Positions 7,574 to 16,067 of a stretch of 64,000 nt of DNA are shown one piece after another. Made by a program: the position numbers and the translations under genes. The DNA comes from Bifidobacterium longum subsp. infantis ATCC 15697 = JCM 1222 = DSM 20088 (lineage in GTDB: Bacteria; Actinomycetota; Actinomycetes; Actinomycetales; Bifidobacteriaceae): NCBI RefSeq assembly GCF_000269965.1, contig NC_017219.1, positions 2,108,001 through 2,172,000 of the forward strand. Direction: 5' to 3'. The notes below the pieces were generated by a model. It was not told the origin of the DNA and made no database searches. It worked only from the letters and a program-made list of their open reading frames with translations. Positions within the stretch are counted from its first letter, which is position 1; every line of letters begins with the position of its first letter.

Positions 7574-8764
7574 TCACGCGCTTCGCAGCGCACGATCGGC
7601 GCGGGCCACGGCCTGGAACAACTCGGCGGTGTGCTTGAGCAGACTGATGCGCACCCAGCCTTCGCCCGCCTGACCGAAGCAGACCCCCGGCATCAGCGCC
7701 ACGCCGGCCGTGTTGAGCAGCCAATCCACGAATGCGGCGGAATCGCCATGCCACCGCACCGGCACGCGCGCCCACGCGAACAGGCCGCCTTGGGCCTCGG
7801 CCACCGGCAGACCAGCCTGGGTAAACCCGTCACGCACCACTTCAAAACGATGCTGATATTGCACAGCCAGCAGCTTCACCGTGCTCTGATCGGATTCCAG
7901 CGCCACCGCACCGGCCTGCTGAATAACGCTGGAAGCCAACACCGCAGTCTGCCGGTGTACGGCTTTGACGGCAGAGAGGACTTCGGCGTTGCCCGCCACG
8001 AATCCACCGCGCCAGCCGGCCACCATATACATCTTGGACAGCGAGCCAAGTTCCAGCGCCACGTCCAGCGCGCCCGGAGTCTCCAGCAGGCTCAGCGAGC
8101 GCACGTCGCCGAATTCGAGCCCCGCATAGGCGAAATCGTTAAGTACGATGAATCCGTATTGCTTGGCCAGGCGCATGGCCGTCTCATACAGTTCGGGTGT
8201 TGCGGCCGCGCCGGTCGGATTGTTGGGATAGTTCAGAATCAGCAGTTTGGCGCGAGTCCATAGCGCTGGGTCCACCGCATCCAAGTCGGGCAGGAATCCG
8301 CGGCTCGGGTCAGCGGGAATCGCCTCGAACTGGCCACCGGCCACTACTGTTGAGCCCTCGTACTGCGGGTAATACGGGTCGACCGCCACCACCGTATCTC
8401 CCGGATCGACCAGCGCCTGGATGACGGTGGTTATGCCGACGGACGAGCCGGAAGTCGCCAGCAGCTGGGTGGCGGGGTCCACGGTGACGTTGTGCTGGCG
8501 CGAATACCAGCCGGCAATCGCATTCAGATATTCCGGAAGCCCATCAAATGGCGGGTACCGGAACAGGGAAGGATTGTGGGAAGCGTGAGAAAGCGCGTCC
8601 TGTACAAAGGATGGCGGCCAGCCATCGGGATTCCCTTTGCTCAAGTCGATGATATCCTTGCCAGCGGCGACGGCTGCTGCAGCGCGTGCGTCCGCCTCAG
8701 CAAAAGGATTGCCGGGCAGACTAGCCGCCCGTCGAGAAATCAGAGCCGCGTTCGACGTCGGCAT
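7574..8764 (-). CDS. Class I aminotransferase (PLP-dependent)
   Basis: A 396-residue fold-type I aminotransferase. Visible motifs are LSKGNPDGWPP near 41-51, YPNNPTG near 179-185, the Schiff-base lysine in SLSKMYMVAGWRGGF (Lys244) and the C-terminal region ending GEGWVRISLL, where the substrate-carboxylate arginine sits. It resembles the LL-diaminopimelate/alanine aminotransferase subgroup, but the amino-acid specificity cannot be decided from sequence. ATG 8764 is the first start in frame; no strong Shine-Dalgarno is seen. It diverges from purT, and the 447-bp gap between them holds the 19-bp-period repeat array. Confidence 0.85.
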   Translation of the reverse strand: MPTSNAALISRRAASLPGNPFAEADARAAAAVAAGKDIIDLSKGNPDGWPPSFVQDALSHASHNPSLFRYPPFDGLPEYLNAIAGWYSRQHNVTVDPATQLLATSGSSVGITTVIQALVDPGDTVVAVDPYYPQYEGSTVVAGGQFEAIPADPSRGFLPDLDAVDPALWTRAKLLILNYPNNPTGAAATPELYETAMRLAKQYGFIVLNDFAYAGLEFGDVRSLSLLETPGALDVALELGSLSKMYMVAGWRGGFVAGNAEVLSAVKAVHRQTAVLASSVIQQAGAVALESDQSTVKLLAVQYQHRFEVVRDGFTQAGLPVAEAQGGLFAWARVPVRWHGDSAAFVDWLLNTAGVALMPGVCFGQAGEGWVRISLLKHTAELFQAVARADRALRSA

Positions 8765-8981
8765 GTCGCCCTCCCCCTTCGACTATTGCCGGCGTGCCGG
8801 CTTGTAGCCTGAAACGCCGGAACCGACACGCCGCTATTCGCTATATGTCGCATCCAAAAATGTTGGCCCGACCGCCCCATACTTCATCGGCCGGTGATTG
8901 CTAAGGTACGACGGCTCTGTTACACACGCAATGGCGTGTCTATACGCAGTATTTATGGCGGGTTACGGGCATCTGAATCTT

Positions 8982-9121
8982 CATGGGGCGGTAACCTGCC
9001 CATGGGGCGGTATTTACCCCATGGGGCGGTGAAATTCCCATGGGGCGGTAAGGCAAAACGGCTTAATTCCGCGGTTTCACAAAACCAACAAACCGCCCCA
9101 TGGACTCATTACCGCCCCATG
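8982..9121. repeat. CATGGGGCGGT array: four direct and two inverted copies at 19-bp period
   Basis: Direct copies of CATGGGGCGGT start at 8982, 9001, 9020 and 9039, exactly 19 bp apart, separated by unrelated 8-bp spacers. Two inverted copies (ACCGCCCCATG) lie at 9092-9102 and 9111-9121, again 19 bp apart, and a lone partial inverted copy (ACCGCCCCAT) at 8871-8880. The array sits between the leftward aminotransferase gene and purT (start 9212). No protein is convincingly encoded there, although a frame stays open. Function is unknown; an operator array or alternative RNA hairpins are possible. Confidence 0.85.
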
Positions 9122-9211
9122 AAGCCGGATATTCCGCCCGTAATTTTGGCCGCGCGAGGCACTCCGCTCACGCGACATACCGAAATCATCGCGTCATGGC
9201 AGAATGTGGGT

Positions 9212-10549
9212 ATGACTGAAAACGCCGTGAATACTGCCGTGACTTCCGCCTCCTCTCCCGCAATTCCCGCCGAGACTTCCGCCGTCCCCCCCGCAACTCG
9301 CACAGCCAACCGCCCGCTGGGCACACCGCTGGGCAAGCACCCCACCCGCGTGCTGTTTTTGGGCGCTGGCGAGCTGGGCAAGGAGGTCACACTTGAACTC
9401 ATGCGACTGGGCGCATGGGTGTGTGCTGCTGACTCCTATGCCGGCGCTCCGGCCCAGCAGGTGGCGCATGAATACCGCGCGTTGGATATGGCGAATGCCG
9501 CCGAATTGCAGGCATTGTTCGATGAAATCAAGCCGGACATCATCGTGCCCGAGGTAGAGGCCATCGCCACCGATGTGCTGGCCGGTGCTGCGGCCGCGGG
9601 CGCCCAGGTGGTGCCGAGCGCCGAAATCGCCGCGATTTGCATGGATCGGGAGCGTCTGCGCGTACTGGCCCACGAAGAATTGGGCTTGCCGACCACACCG
9701 TATCGTTTTGCCGGCTCGCTGGAAGAGCTGCACGCCGGAGCTTCGGAAGTCGGCTATCCGTGCGTGGTCAAGCCGGTGATGAGCTCGTCTGGTCACGGCC
9801 AGTCGGTGGTGCGTTCCGCCGACGCCATCGATGCCGCTTGGACCGAAGCGCAGGAGGGCCGCCGCGCCGCCGATGAGGGCGATGTGTCGCGCGTGATCGT
9901 TGAGGCGCTTGCCCCGCTGGAGCGTGAGCTGACGGTACTGACCGTTTCTTCGTCCGCCGGCATTGTGACGTGCGCGCCGATCGGCCAACGTCAGGAGTCC
10001 GGCGATTACCGCGAGTCCTGGCAGCCGGCTACCGAGCCCGATGGCGAGGCCGAGCGGGCGCGCGACATCGCACGTACCGCCGTTGAAGGCTTGGTGGCCA
10101 AGGCTCAGGCGACCGGCGAAACCGGTTGGGGCGTATTCGGCGTGGAGCTGTTCGTGCTCACCGACGGCTCGATTCTGTTCAACGAGGTCTCCCCCCGTCC
10201 TCACGATACCGGTATGGTGACGATGACCTCCCAGCGTCTGAGCGAGTTCGCGCTGCACGCCCGCGCGATTCTCGGCCTGCCGATCACCCCCGAACATGTG
10301 GCGCTCACGATTCCGGCCGGCTCGGTGGCGGCAAGCCATGCGATTGTGGTGGCCGGCGACGGTGAGGCCGAGTTCACCGATGTGGCCGCTGCTCTGGCCG
10401 GACCCGGCACGGACCTGCGCATTTTTGCCAAGCCCGAAGTGCATGGCCACCGTCGTATGGCCGTGGCACTGGCCGTCGGCGAGTCCGAAGCCGACGCCCG
10501 TGCCAAGGCCGGCCGTGTTGCCGATGCGTTGACGATTACCGTGGAGTAG
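9212..10549 (+). CDS. purT: Formate-dependent phosphoribosylglycinamide formyltransferase (GAR transformylase 2)
   Basis: PurT makes formyl-GAR from GAR, formate and ATP in purine synthesis. The protein has an extra Ala/Thr-rich N-terminus of about 40 residues, then a Rossmann-like start (RVLFLGAGELGKEVTLELMR), an ATP-grasp fold with ICMDRERLR, YPCVVKPVMSSSGHGQS and the metal site FNEVSPRPHDTGMVTM. Length (445 residues) is slightly above the usual 390-430 because of that N-terminal extension. The frame stays open far upstream, but those codons run through the repeat array; ATG 9212 gives the sensible start. No clear ribosome site is seen, so a leaderless mRNA is possible. Confidence 0.92.
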   Translation: MTENAVNTAVTSASSPAIPAETSAVPPATRTANRPLGTPLGKHPTRVLFLGAGELGKEVTLELMRLGAWVCAADSYAGAPAQQVAHEYRALDMANAAELQALFDEIKPDIIVPEVEAIATDVLAGAAAAGAQVVPSAEIAAICMDRERLRVLAHEELGLPTTPYRFAGSLEELHAGASEVGYPCVVKPVMSSSGHGQSVVRSADAIDAAWTEAQEGRRAADEGDVSRVIVEALAPLERELTVLTVSSSAGIVTCAPIGQRQESGDYRESWQPATEPDGEAERARDIARTAVEGLVAKAQATGETGWGVFGVELFVLTDGSILFNEVSPRPHDTGMVTMTSQRLSEFALHARAILGLPITPEHVALTIPAGSVAASHAIVVAGDGEAEFTDVAAALAGPGTDLRIFAKPEVHGHRRMAVALAVGESEADARAKAGRVADALTITVE

Positions 10550-10561
10550 TCCACGGCCTGA

Positions 10562-10927
10562 TCAGCTCAGCATGGCCTCAATATTATTGCCGTCCGGGTC
10601 GTGGATGAACGCGGCGTAATACGTGGGGCCATAGTTCGGGCGCGGGCCCGGAGCGCCGTTGTCGGTACCGCCAGAGGCGAGACCGGCCTCATGGAACGCC
10701 TTGACGGCGTCCTCATCCTTGGCGCGGAACGCCACATGAGACGGCACCACCGGGTTGCCGTCCTTCGGAGACTCCAGCCAAACGCTGTCGCCATCCTCGT
10801 CATTGGCAAAGCACACGGCGGTCGGGTACGCCACTTTCTTGACGTAACCCAGCGGGGCCAGCAGCTTCTCGTAGAAATCCGCGTACTGTGCGGCGTCGGA
10901 AACAAACAAACCAATATGATCGATCAT
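10562..10927 (-). CDS. VOC-family (glyoxalase/bleomycin-resistance fold) protein
   Basis: A 121-residue single-domain protein with the vicinal-oxygen-chelate pattern: MIDHIGLFVSDAAQYADFYE at the start, PSHVAFRAKDEDAVKAFHEA in the middle and YYAAFIHDPDGNNIEAML at the end. The metal-ligand positions expected for the fold are His4, His65-like and Glu118-like. Members include lyases, dioxygenases and sequestration proteins, so the activity is open. ATG 10927 has an excellent AAGGAGG site. It converges on purT with only 12 bp between stops. Confidence 0.85.
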   Translation of the reverse strand: MIDHIGLFVSDAAQYADFYEKLLAPLGYVKKVAYPTAVCFANDEDGDSVWLESPKDGNPVVPSHVAFRAKDEDAVKAFHEAGLASGGTDNGAPGPRPNYGPTYYAAFIHDPDGNNIEAMLS

Positions 10928-11249
10928 GACGAACCTCCTTGCACCATTTCGTCACTCCCATTATCGTGCGTGCGCGGCCGTACACTCACGTTTTGTCTAT
11001 TGACGAACACCTGAGTGTCCGCGCGCTTGCGTAGATACTGTTACGCCGAACGACTATGCGACCGGCAATGAGTCGATTGTCGGACCAATACCGTCCGCCT
11101 CCGCCATCCCAACAGCGTATGGCCGTTCGATGCAGCGACGTATGATGCGCTGACCGCATCGTAGCGTCATGCTGAGTGTTGTTGTAGCCCTCGATTGGTA
11201 CCCTTTTACCGTTAGTTCACCCAGAAATTCCACTCCTGAAAGGTGAGTC
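10928..11249. other. Intergenic region upstream of purC
   Basis: A 322-bp gap between the divergent VOC gene and purC without a supported gene. It must contain both promoters. The right end carries an 18-bp motif (11183-11200) also found upstream of purF. Confidence 0.5.
11183..11200 (+). promoter_or_regulatory. Purine-gene upstream motif, purC copy
   Basis: TGTAGCCCTCGATTGGTA ends 49 bp before the purC start. The purF upstream region has TGTAGCCGCCGATTGGTA at a similar distance (ends 45 bp before the start); 16 of 18 positions agree. TTGGTA could serve as a -35 element, with the rest as a regulator site. No copy was seen before purT or purE. Confidence 0.5.
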
Positions 11250-12002
11250 ATGGAGAAGCTGGAAAAGCTCTACGAGGGCAAGGCCAAGCAACTGTACGCA
11301 ACCGACGATCCAGAGGTTCTGTGGGTCGAATACAAGAACACCGCCACCGCTGGCGATGGTGAAAAGAAGGAAGACTTCACCGGCAAAGGCCGCCTGAACA
11401 ACCTCATCACCACCATCATCTTCGACCTGCTCAAGAAGCGCGGTATCGACAGCCACCTCATCAAGCGAGTGAACGACACCGGCCAGCTGGTGCGCAAGGT
11501 GAACATGTTCCCGTTGGAGATCGTGCTGCGCAACGTGGCCGCCGGCCACTTCTGCTCCCGTCTGGGCGTGGAGGAAGGGCTGCCGCTCAAGGAGCCGGTG
11601 CTTGAGTACTTCCTGAAGAACGATGATCTGCACGATCCGTTCGTCAACGACGATGACCTGGTGGCCCTCGACGTATGCACTCGCGAGGATCTCGCCGAGA
11701 TCGCCCCGCTGGCCCGCAAGATCAACGAGGCCCTGATCGAGATCTTCGCCAAGATCGACGTCAAGCTGGTCGACTTCAAGATCGAAATGGGCCGCGCCAC
11801 CGACGGCACGCTGCTGTTGGCCGACGAGATCACCCCGGATTCCTGCCGTCTGTGGGACCAGAAGGACCACTCCGGCAAGGTCGAGCACCTTGACAAGGAC
11901 CTGTTCCGCCGTGGTCTCGGCAGCATCATCCCGGCCTACGAAGAGATCGAGGAGCGCCTCGCCGAACTCGCCAAGTCCGAAGGCATCGAAGTCGCCGAAT
12001 AA
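11250..12002 (+). CDS. purC: SAICAR synthase (phosphoribosylaminoimidazole-succinocarboxamide synthase)
   Basis: PurC condenses CAIR with aspartate using ATP, step 7 of purine synthesis. The 250-residue protein has the family start [13 protein letters not shown], the PS01057-like region [19 protein letters not shown] and the second signature [10 protein letters not shown] followed by [14 protein letters not shown]. Length is normal for the bacterial short form. ATG 11250 is preceded by CTGAAAGGTGAG. purL follows in the same direction after a 207-bp gap holding a long inverted repeat, so the two may be co-transcribed. Confidence 0.96.
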   Translation: MEKLEKLYEGKAKQLYATDDPEVLWVEYKNTATAGDGEKKEDFTGKGRLNNLITTIIFDLLKKRGIDSHLIKRVNDTGQLVRKVNMFPLEIVLRNVAAGHFCSRLGVEEGLPLKEPVLEYFLKNDDLHDPFVNDDDLVALDVCTREDLAEIAPLARKINEALIEIFAKIDVKLVDFKIEMGRATDGTLLLADEITPDSCRLWDQKDHSGKVEHLDKDLFRRGLGSIIPAYEEIEERLAELAKSEGIEVAE

Positions 12003-12034
12003 GTCGTTTAGGTGCAGGTAGCAGAACATACAGC

Positions 12035-12156
12035 TGGCTCCCCTCTCTGAGGGGAGCTGTCGCCGATAGGCGACTGAGGGGAGGTCAAGACGTTCACCGC
12101 CATGACAACTCTCCTCAGTCAGCTCCGCTGACAGCTCCCCTCAGAGAGGGGAGCCA
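12035..12156. repeat. Long inverted repeat between purC and purL (dispersed repeat family)
   Basis: The 27 bases at 12035-12061 (TGGCTCCCCTCTCTGAGGGG and so on) are the exact reverse complement of 12130-12156. Each arm is itself a hairpin, and the interior carries copies of the GGCGACTGAGGGG and CTCAGTCAGCTCCGCTGAC variants of the dispersed family. In RNA this could form one large stem between purC and purL. No T-run follows, so a simple terminator is unlikely. Confidence 0.85.
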
Positions 12157-12209
12157 AGTTCTTTTACCGCACTTCTTCAATTTTTCAATAATTTCAAGAA
12201 AGGATTTCC

Positions 12210-15200
12210 ATGGTTTTTCGCGTGTACGTGGAAAAGAAGCCCGGCTTTGATGTCGAAGCCCAGCAGCTTGCGGGCGAACTGCGCACAATCCTCGGACTGA
12301 ACGGCCTCAAGGCCCTGCGCATCGTGAACCGCTATGACGTCGAAGGCATCTCCCAGGAACTGTTCGACCAGACCGTGCCCACCGTGTTCAGCGAACCCCA
12401 GGTGGACAATGTGGCCTACGACCTGCCCGACTTCGCCGGAGCCAAGGTCTTCGCCACCGAGTTCCTGCCTGGTCAGTTCGACCAGCGCGCCGACTCCGCC
12501 GCCGAATGCATCCAGCTCATCTCCCAGGGCGAGCGCCCGACGGTCCGCTCCGCCAAGCTGTACGCGCTGGAAGGTGACCTGACCGACGCCGACGTGGACA
12601 CCATCAAGCATTACGTAATCAACCCGGTCGAGGCCCGCGAGGCCAGCCTGGAGACCAAGGAAACCCTGAAGACCCAGGTGCCGGTGCCCGGCAAGGTCGA
12701 GACGCTCACGGGATTCAACGAGATGGACGCCGAGGCCGGTCAGCGGTTCATCGACGAGCGCGGTCTGGCCATGGACCTGGCCGACCTCGAATTCTGCCAG
12801 AAGTACTTCAGCGAGGAGGGCCGCGAACCCACCATCACCGAGATCAAGGTGATCGACACCTACTGGTCCGACCACTGCCGTCACACCACGTTCGGCACTG
12901 AGCTGGACGAAGTGACCATCGATGACGCCACCGTCAAGGCCGCCTTCGAGCGTTATCTGGCGATGCGCCACGAGCTCGGCCGCGATGCCAAGCCCGTCTG
13001 CCTCATGGACATGGGCACCATCGGCGCCAAATGGCTCAAGAAGAACGGCATCCTTACAGGCCTCGACGAGTCCGAGGAAATCAACGCCTGCACCGTCAAG
13101 GTCAAGGTTGACGTGAACGGCCACGACGAGGACTGGCTGTTCCTGTTCAAGAACGAGACCCACAACCACCCCACCGAAATCGAACCGTTCGGCGGCGCGG
13201 CCACCTGCATCGGCGGCTGCATCCGCGATCCTCTGTCCGGCCGCTCCTACGTGTATCAGGCGATGCGCGTCACCGGCGCCGCGGACCCGACCGTGCCGGT
13301 CTCCGAGACGCTGGAAGGCAAGCTCCCCCAGCGCAAGCTCGTGACCACCGCCGCAGCCGGCTACAGCTCCTACGGCAACCAGATCGGTCTGGCCACCGGT
13401 CAGGTCGACGAGATCTACCACCCCGGCTACGTGGCCAAGCGCATGGAGGTGGGTGCGGTCGTGGCCGCCACCCCGGCCGACCATGTGCGCCGCGAAACCC
13501 CGGCCCCCGGCGACAAGATCATCCTCTTGGGCGGCCGCACCGGCCGTGACGGCATCGGTGGCGCCACCGGTTCGTCCAAGGCGCATAACGTGGAATCGCT
13601 CGAACTCGACGGCGCCGAGGTGCAGAAGGGTAACGCTCCGGTGGAGCGCAAGCTGCAGCGTCTGTTCCGCCGCGGCGATGCCTGCCGTCTGATCAAGCGC
13701 TGCAACGACTTCGGCGCGGGTGGCGTGTCCGTGGCGGTCGGCGAGTTGGCCGACGGCCTGTTCGTGGACCTCAACACCGTGCCCAAAAAGTACGAGGGCC
13801 TGGACGGCACCGAGCTGGCCATCTCCGAATCCCAGGAGCGCATGGCCGTGGACGTGGCCGCCGAGGACGTGGACGAGTTCCTGGCCTACGCCCGCGAAGA
13901 GAACCTCGAAGCCACGGTGATCGCCACCGTGACCGAGGACCCGCGCATGGTGATGACCTGGAACGGCGACAAGATCGTGAATCTGTCCCGTGAGTTCCTG
14001 GCCTCCAACGGCGCTTCCAAGCACCAGACCGTGCATGTCGAGGCACAGCAGTCCTACGAGACCCCGTGGGGCGAGGGCACGCTGGCCGAGCGCATGAACG
14101 AGCTGGTCACCGACATCAACGTGGCCTCCAACAAGGGCCTTTCGGAGCGCTTCGACTCCACCATTGGCGCGGGCACCGTGCTCATGCCGTTCGGCGGCAA
14201 GCGTCAGCTCACCCCGAACATGGCCATGGTCGCCAAGCTGCCGGTGTTCGGCGAGACCACCACCGCCTCGGCGATGGCGTGGGGCTTCAACCCGTACATC
14301 ATGTCCAAGAACCAGTTCACCGGCGCCTACCTGTCCGTGGTCGAGTCGCTGGCCAAGCTGGTCGCAGCCGGCTTCGAGCATGAGAAGGCCTACCTGAGCT
14401 TCCAGGAGTACTTCGAGAAGCTGCGCGACGAGCCGGAACGCTGGGGCAAGCCGGCGGCCGCCGTGCTCGGCGCGCTGATGGCCCAGGTGGACCTGGGCGC
14501 CGGCGCCATCGGCGGCAAGGACTCCATGTCCGGTTCGTTCGAGGATCTCGACGTGCCGCCGACGCTGATCTCCTTCGCCGTGGCCGTGGGCAACATGAAG
14601 CGCGCCACCTCCCCCGAGTTCAAGGACGCCGATCACCGTATCGTGCGCATCGCACCGCGCTACCTGGCCGACGGTCTGACCCCGGACAAGGATGCGCTGC
14701 TTGAGGCGTTCTCCGTGATCGAGGAGCTCACCGACTTCCACGATGCCCTGGCCGTCTCCACGCCGGGCTATGGCGCCACCGCCGAAGCCCTGTTCAAGAT
14801 GACGCTCGGCAACCGCATCGGCGTGACCCTGAACAACAGCATCGCCGTGGACGACCTGTTCACCCCGGCATACGGTTCGTTCATCGTCGAGCTGGCGGAC
14901 GATGCCAAGCTTCCGGCCGTCTCCAATTTGGTCGAGATCGGCGAAATCGGCACCACCACCTCCGAGTACGTGTTCAAGGCCGCCGGCGAGACGCTGGACC
15001 TGGACGCTGTGCAGGAAGCTTGGGAGTCCGGCATCGAATCCGTGTTCCCGTACCGTTCCAAGGGCGAGGACAAGGGCGCGACCGTCGAGACCATCGACTT
15101 CCACGCGCCGAAGAAGACCGTGTACGTCGGCTCTTCCGTGGCCAAGCCGCATGTGGTGATCCCGGTGTTCCCGGGCAACAACTGCGAGTACGATTCCGCC

Positions 15201-15944
15201 GCCGCCTTCGAGCGCGCCGGCGCCGACGTGACCACGCTGATCGTCAACAACCTGACGCCGGCCGCCGTCGCCGAATCCACGCAGGCGTTGGTCGATGAGA
15301 TCAACAAGAGCCAGATCGTGATGATCCCGGGCGGCTTCTCCGGCGGCGACGAGCCGGACGGTTCCGCCAAGTTCATCACCGCGTTCTTCCGCGCGCCGGC
15401 CGTCACCGAGGCCGTGCGTGACCTGTTGAAGAACCGCGACGGCCTGATGCTCGGCATCTGCAACGGCTTCCAGGCGCTCGTCAAGCTGGGTCTGGTGCCG
15501 TACGGCGACATCGTGCCGATGACCGACGCCTGCCCGACGCTGACCTTCAACACCATCGGCCGCCACCAGAGCCGACTGGTCCGCACGCGCGTGGCCTCCG
15601 ACCTCTCCCCGTGGCTGTCCAAGACTTCGGTCGGCGACATCCACACCGTGGCCATCTCCCACGGCGAGGGCCGCTTCGTGGCCTCCGACGAGGTACTCGC
15701 CCAGCTCAGGGCCAACGGCCAGATCGCCACGCAGTACGTGGACGAGACCGGCACCCCCGGCATGGATCTGGACGTGAACCCGAACGGCTCGCTGCTCGCC
15801 ATCGAGGGCATCACCAGCCCGGACGGCCGCGTGTTTGGCAAGATGGGTCACTCGGAGCGTTCCGGCAACGGCCTGTACGTCAACGTGCCCGGCAACAAGT
15901 ACCAGCCGATCTTCGAGGCCGGCGTGGAATACTTCGCCGCCTGA
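12210..15944 (+). CDS. purL: Phosphoribosylformylglycinamidine synthase, large single-chain form
   Basis: FGAM synthase converts FGAR, glutamine and ATP to FGAM. This 1,244-residue chain joins the PurS-like N-terminus, the two AIRS-type synthase halves (SDHCRHTTF near 220, NETHNHPTEIEPFGGAATCIGG near 315) and a C-terminal class I glutamine amidotransferase (IPVFPGNNCEYDSA, MIPGGFSGGDEPDG, nucleophile Cys1084 in LGICNGFQ, His in SHGEGRF). Most Gram-positives use separate PurS, PurQ and PurL; a single chain of this size is a distinct architecture known from bifidobacteria and some clostridia. ATG 12210 follows AAGAAAGGA. A long antisense frame across the gene is a GC-bias shadow. Confidence 0.96.
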   Translation: MVFRVYVEKKPGFDVEAQQLAGELRTILGLNGLKALRIVNRYDVEGISQELFDQTVPTVFSEPQVDNVAYDLPDFAGAKVFATEFLPGQFDQRADSAAECIQLISQGERPTVRSAKLYALEGDLTDADVDTIKHYVINPVEAREASLETKETLKTQVPVPGKVETLTGFNEMDAEAGQRFIDERGLAMDLADLEFCQKYFSEEGREPTITEIKVIDTYWSDHCRHTTFGTELDEVTIDDATVKAAFERYLAMRHELGRDAKPVCLMDMGTIGAKWLKKNGILTGLDESEEINACTVKVKVDVNGHDEDWLFLFKNETHNHPTEIEPFGGAATCIGGCIRDPLSGRSYVYQAMRVTGAADPTVPVSETLEGKLPQRKLVTTAAAGYSSYGNQIGLATGQVDEIYHPGYVAKRMEVGAVVAATPADHVRRETPAPGDKIILLGGRTGRDGIGGATGSSKAHNVESLELDGAEVQKGNAPVERKLQRLFRRGDACRLIKRCNDFGAGGVSVAVGELADGLFVDLNTVPKKYEGLDGTELAISESQERMAVDVAAEDVDEFLAYAREENLEATVIATVTEDPRMVMTWNGDKIVNLSREFLASNGASKHQTVHVEAQQSYETPWGEGTLAERMNELVTDINVASNKGLSERFDSTIGAGTVLMPFGGKRQLTPNMAMVAKLPVFGETTTASAMAWGFNPYIMSKNQFTGAYLSVVESLAKLVAAGFEHEKAYLSFQEYFEKLRDEPERWGKPAAAVLGALMAQVDLGAGAIGGKDSMSGSFEDLDVPPTLISFAVAVGNMKRATSPEFKDADHRIVRIAPRYLADGLTPDKDALLEAFSVIEELTDFHDALAVSTPGYGATAEALFKMTLGNRIGVTLNNSIAVDDLFTPAYGSFIVELADDAKLPAVSNLVEIGEIGTTTSEYVFKAAGETLDLDAVQEAWESGIESVFPYRSKGEDKGATVETIDFHAPKKTVYVGSSVAKPHVVIPVFPGNNCEYDSAAAFERAGADVTTLIVNNLTPAAVAESTQALVDEINKSQIVMIPGGFSGGDEPDGSAKFITAFFRAPAVTEAVRDLLKNRDGLMLGICNGFQALVKLGLVPYGDIVPMTDACPTLTFNTIGRHQSRLVRTRVASDLSPWLSKTSVGDIHTVAISHGEGRFVASDEVLAQLRANGQIATQYVDETGTPGMDLDVNPNGSLLAIEGITSPDGRVFGKMGHSERSGNGLYVNVPGNKYQPIFEAGVEYFAA

Positions 15945-15979
15945 TCGCCCGGACGCCCGAACCGTGTCCGATGGACAGC

Positions 15980-16014
15980 CAGGGGGAGGAAGCCCGATCG
16001 GGTTTCCTCCCCCT
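15980..16014 (+). terminator. Hairpin downstream of purL
   Basis: CAGGGGGAGGAA-GCCCGATCGGG-TTTCCTCCCCCTG folds into a strong stem. It lies 36 bp after the purL stop and is not followed by a T-run, so it may be a transcription terminator of low efficiency or an mRNA-stabilising hairpin. Confidence 0.6.
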
Positions 16015-16067
16015 GTCGTTGCCGAATCGTATGCACCGCGAACCCGACGTTGAAAGGACCTGCCGTC

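Noticed and set aside
8982..9121. CRISPR-like array
   Set aside because: The conserved unit is only 11-12 bp with 8-bp spacers, occurs in both orientations, and there are no cas genes nearby.
8894..9211. Upstream extension of PurT by 106 codons
   Set aside because: The extension would be encoded by the repeat array itself (SSWGGNLPMGRYLPHGAVKF), has no homology to PurT, and there is no ribosome site at 8894.
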